Positions 15,275-15,790 of a stretch of DNA of 15,790 bases are shown piece after piece (position 1 is the first letter of the stretch; every line of letters starts with the position of its first letter). The notes below the pieces were generated by a model, which did no database searches, was not told the origin of the DNA, and worked only from the letters and a program-made list of their open reading frames with translations. A program made the position numbers and the translations under genes. The stretch spans positions 1 through 15,790 of the forward strand of contig CAJAFJ010000250.1 of the NCBI GenBank assembly GCA_903938955.1. Reading direction: 5' to 3'. The stretch is from an uncultured beta proteobacterium (GTDB taxonomy: Bacteria > Pseudomonadota > Gammaproteobacteria > Burkholderiales > Burkholderiaceae).

Positions 15275-15790
15275 TCAGGGCAAGCGGAACATCTGAACCG
15301 AGCGTGCCAGCGTCACGGCACTGGCGCTGAGGCCATCGGACGCAGCGGCAGATTCTTCGACCAGCGCCGCATTTTGCTGGGTCACCGAATCAAGATAAAT
15401 CACTGCCTGGTTGACCTGGGCAATCCCCTTGGACTGCTCATGGGTCGAATGACTGATCAGCTCAATCAGCTTGCCAGTCATCTCCACCGACTTCACCACA
15501 GCATCAATCGCGCTGGCAGCACTGCCCATTTGCTGGGTGCCGGTGACGATGTGTTCGGTGGTATTGGCAATCAAGGTCCGAATTTGCCTGGATGCTGCCG
15601 CGCTGCGGCCCGCCAGCAAGCGCACTTCGGCCGCCACCACTGCAAAACCCCGGCCCTGATCGCCCGCACGGGCCGCCTCGACTGCCGCGTTAAGCGCCAA
15701 AATATTGGTTTGAAAGGCAATGCCCTCAATCACACTGATGATCTCCTGCATCTGGCTGGAAGAATCGGCAATCGCCCCCATGGCCAGGCC
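15275..15790 (-). CDS. Methyl-accepting chemotaxis protein, C-terminal signalling domain (5' end outside window)
   Basis: Only the last 171 residues are present. The frame stays open to the right edge. The highly conserved hairpin tip that docks CheA and CheW is intact ([19 protein letters not shown], followed by [16 protein letters not shown]). It is followed by the descending coiled-coil helix with glutamine- and glutamate-rich methylation-type sequence ([14 protein letters not shown]). The protein ends MFRLP with no CheR/CheB-tethering pentapeptide. The ligand domain, transmembrane segments and HAMP domain lie beyond the window, so the stimulus is unknown. Confidence 0.95.
   Translation of the reverse strand, partial: GLAMGAIADSSSQMQEIISVIEGIAFQTNILALNAAVEAARAGDQGRGFAVVAAEVRLLAGRSAAASRQIRTLIANTTEHIVTGTQQMGSAASAIDAVVKSVEMTGKLIELISHSTHEQSKGIAQVNQAVIYLDSVTQQNAALVEESAAASDGLSASAVTLARSVQMFRLP

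Noticed and set aside
1..15790. CRISPR arrays, tRNA or rRNA genes, insertion sequences, attachment sites
   Set aside because: I looked for direct-repeat spacing, cloverleaf-like segments and transposase-like products and saw none.

Overview
The window looks like chromosomal DNA of a GC-rich Gram-negative bacterium. A betaproteobacterium of the Burkholderiales (Comamonadaceae such as Rhodoferax or Polaromonas) is my best guess. The grounds are general: composition, a LEPR-XLL giant protein, a MipA/OmpV outer-membrane protein, and the style of the chemoreceptor C-terminus. No rRNA or other marker gene is present. Every gene I can support lies on the minus strand, so the window reads right to left.

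Right edge (14480-15790): the C-terminal signalling part of a methyl-accepting chemotaxis protein, cut by the window, then a DUF1624-type integral membrane protein.

Centre (8396-14432): the most interesting part. A promoter-like -10 box leads into a well-formed TPP (thiamine pyrophosphate) riboswitch. Six tightly packed genes follow: a LuxE-like acyl-protein synthetase, a LuxC-like acyl reductase, an ABC ATPase, an ABC permease, an NMT1/THI5/SsuA-type periplasmic binding protein, and a short-chain dehydrogenase. Two junctions overlap by 4 nt and the rest are 3-18 nt apart, so they are almost certainly one operon. LuxE and LuxC keep their key residues, including the acyl-carrying cysteines, but no luciferase (luxAB) or luxD is present. 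I infer a thiamine-regulated uptake and salvage route. In it, a carboxylic acid related to a thiamine moiety would be imported, activated, reduced to the aldehyde (LuxE/LuxC) and perhaps to the alcohol (SDR). The substrate is unknown.

Left of the operon (7513-8334): a MipA/OmpV-family outer-membrane protein, 61 nt after the SDR gene. It may be the last gene of the same transcript. A GC-rich hairpin follows it.

6861-7512: about 650 bp without a convincing gene. It includes an AT-rich patch and a small perfect inverted repeat, and is probably the control region of the giant gene.

Left part (1-6860): the first 2286 codons of a giant, acidic, repetitive surface or secreted protein of the LEPR-XLL type, running off the left edge. 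It is built from modules of about 300 residues, each with a degenerate EF-hand-like loop. A central insert resembles the flagellin/FliD 'IN' fold region.
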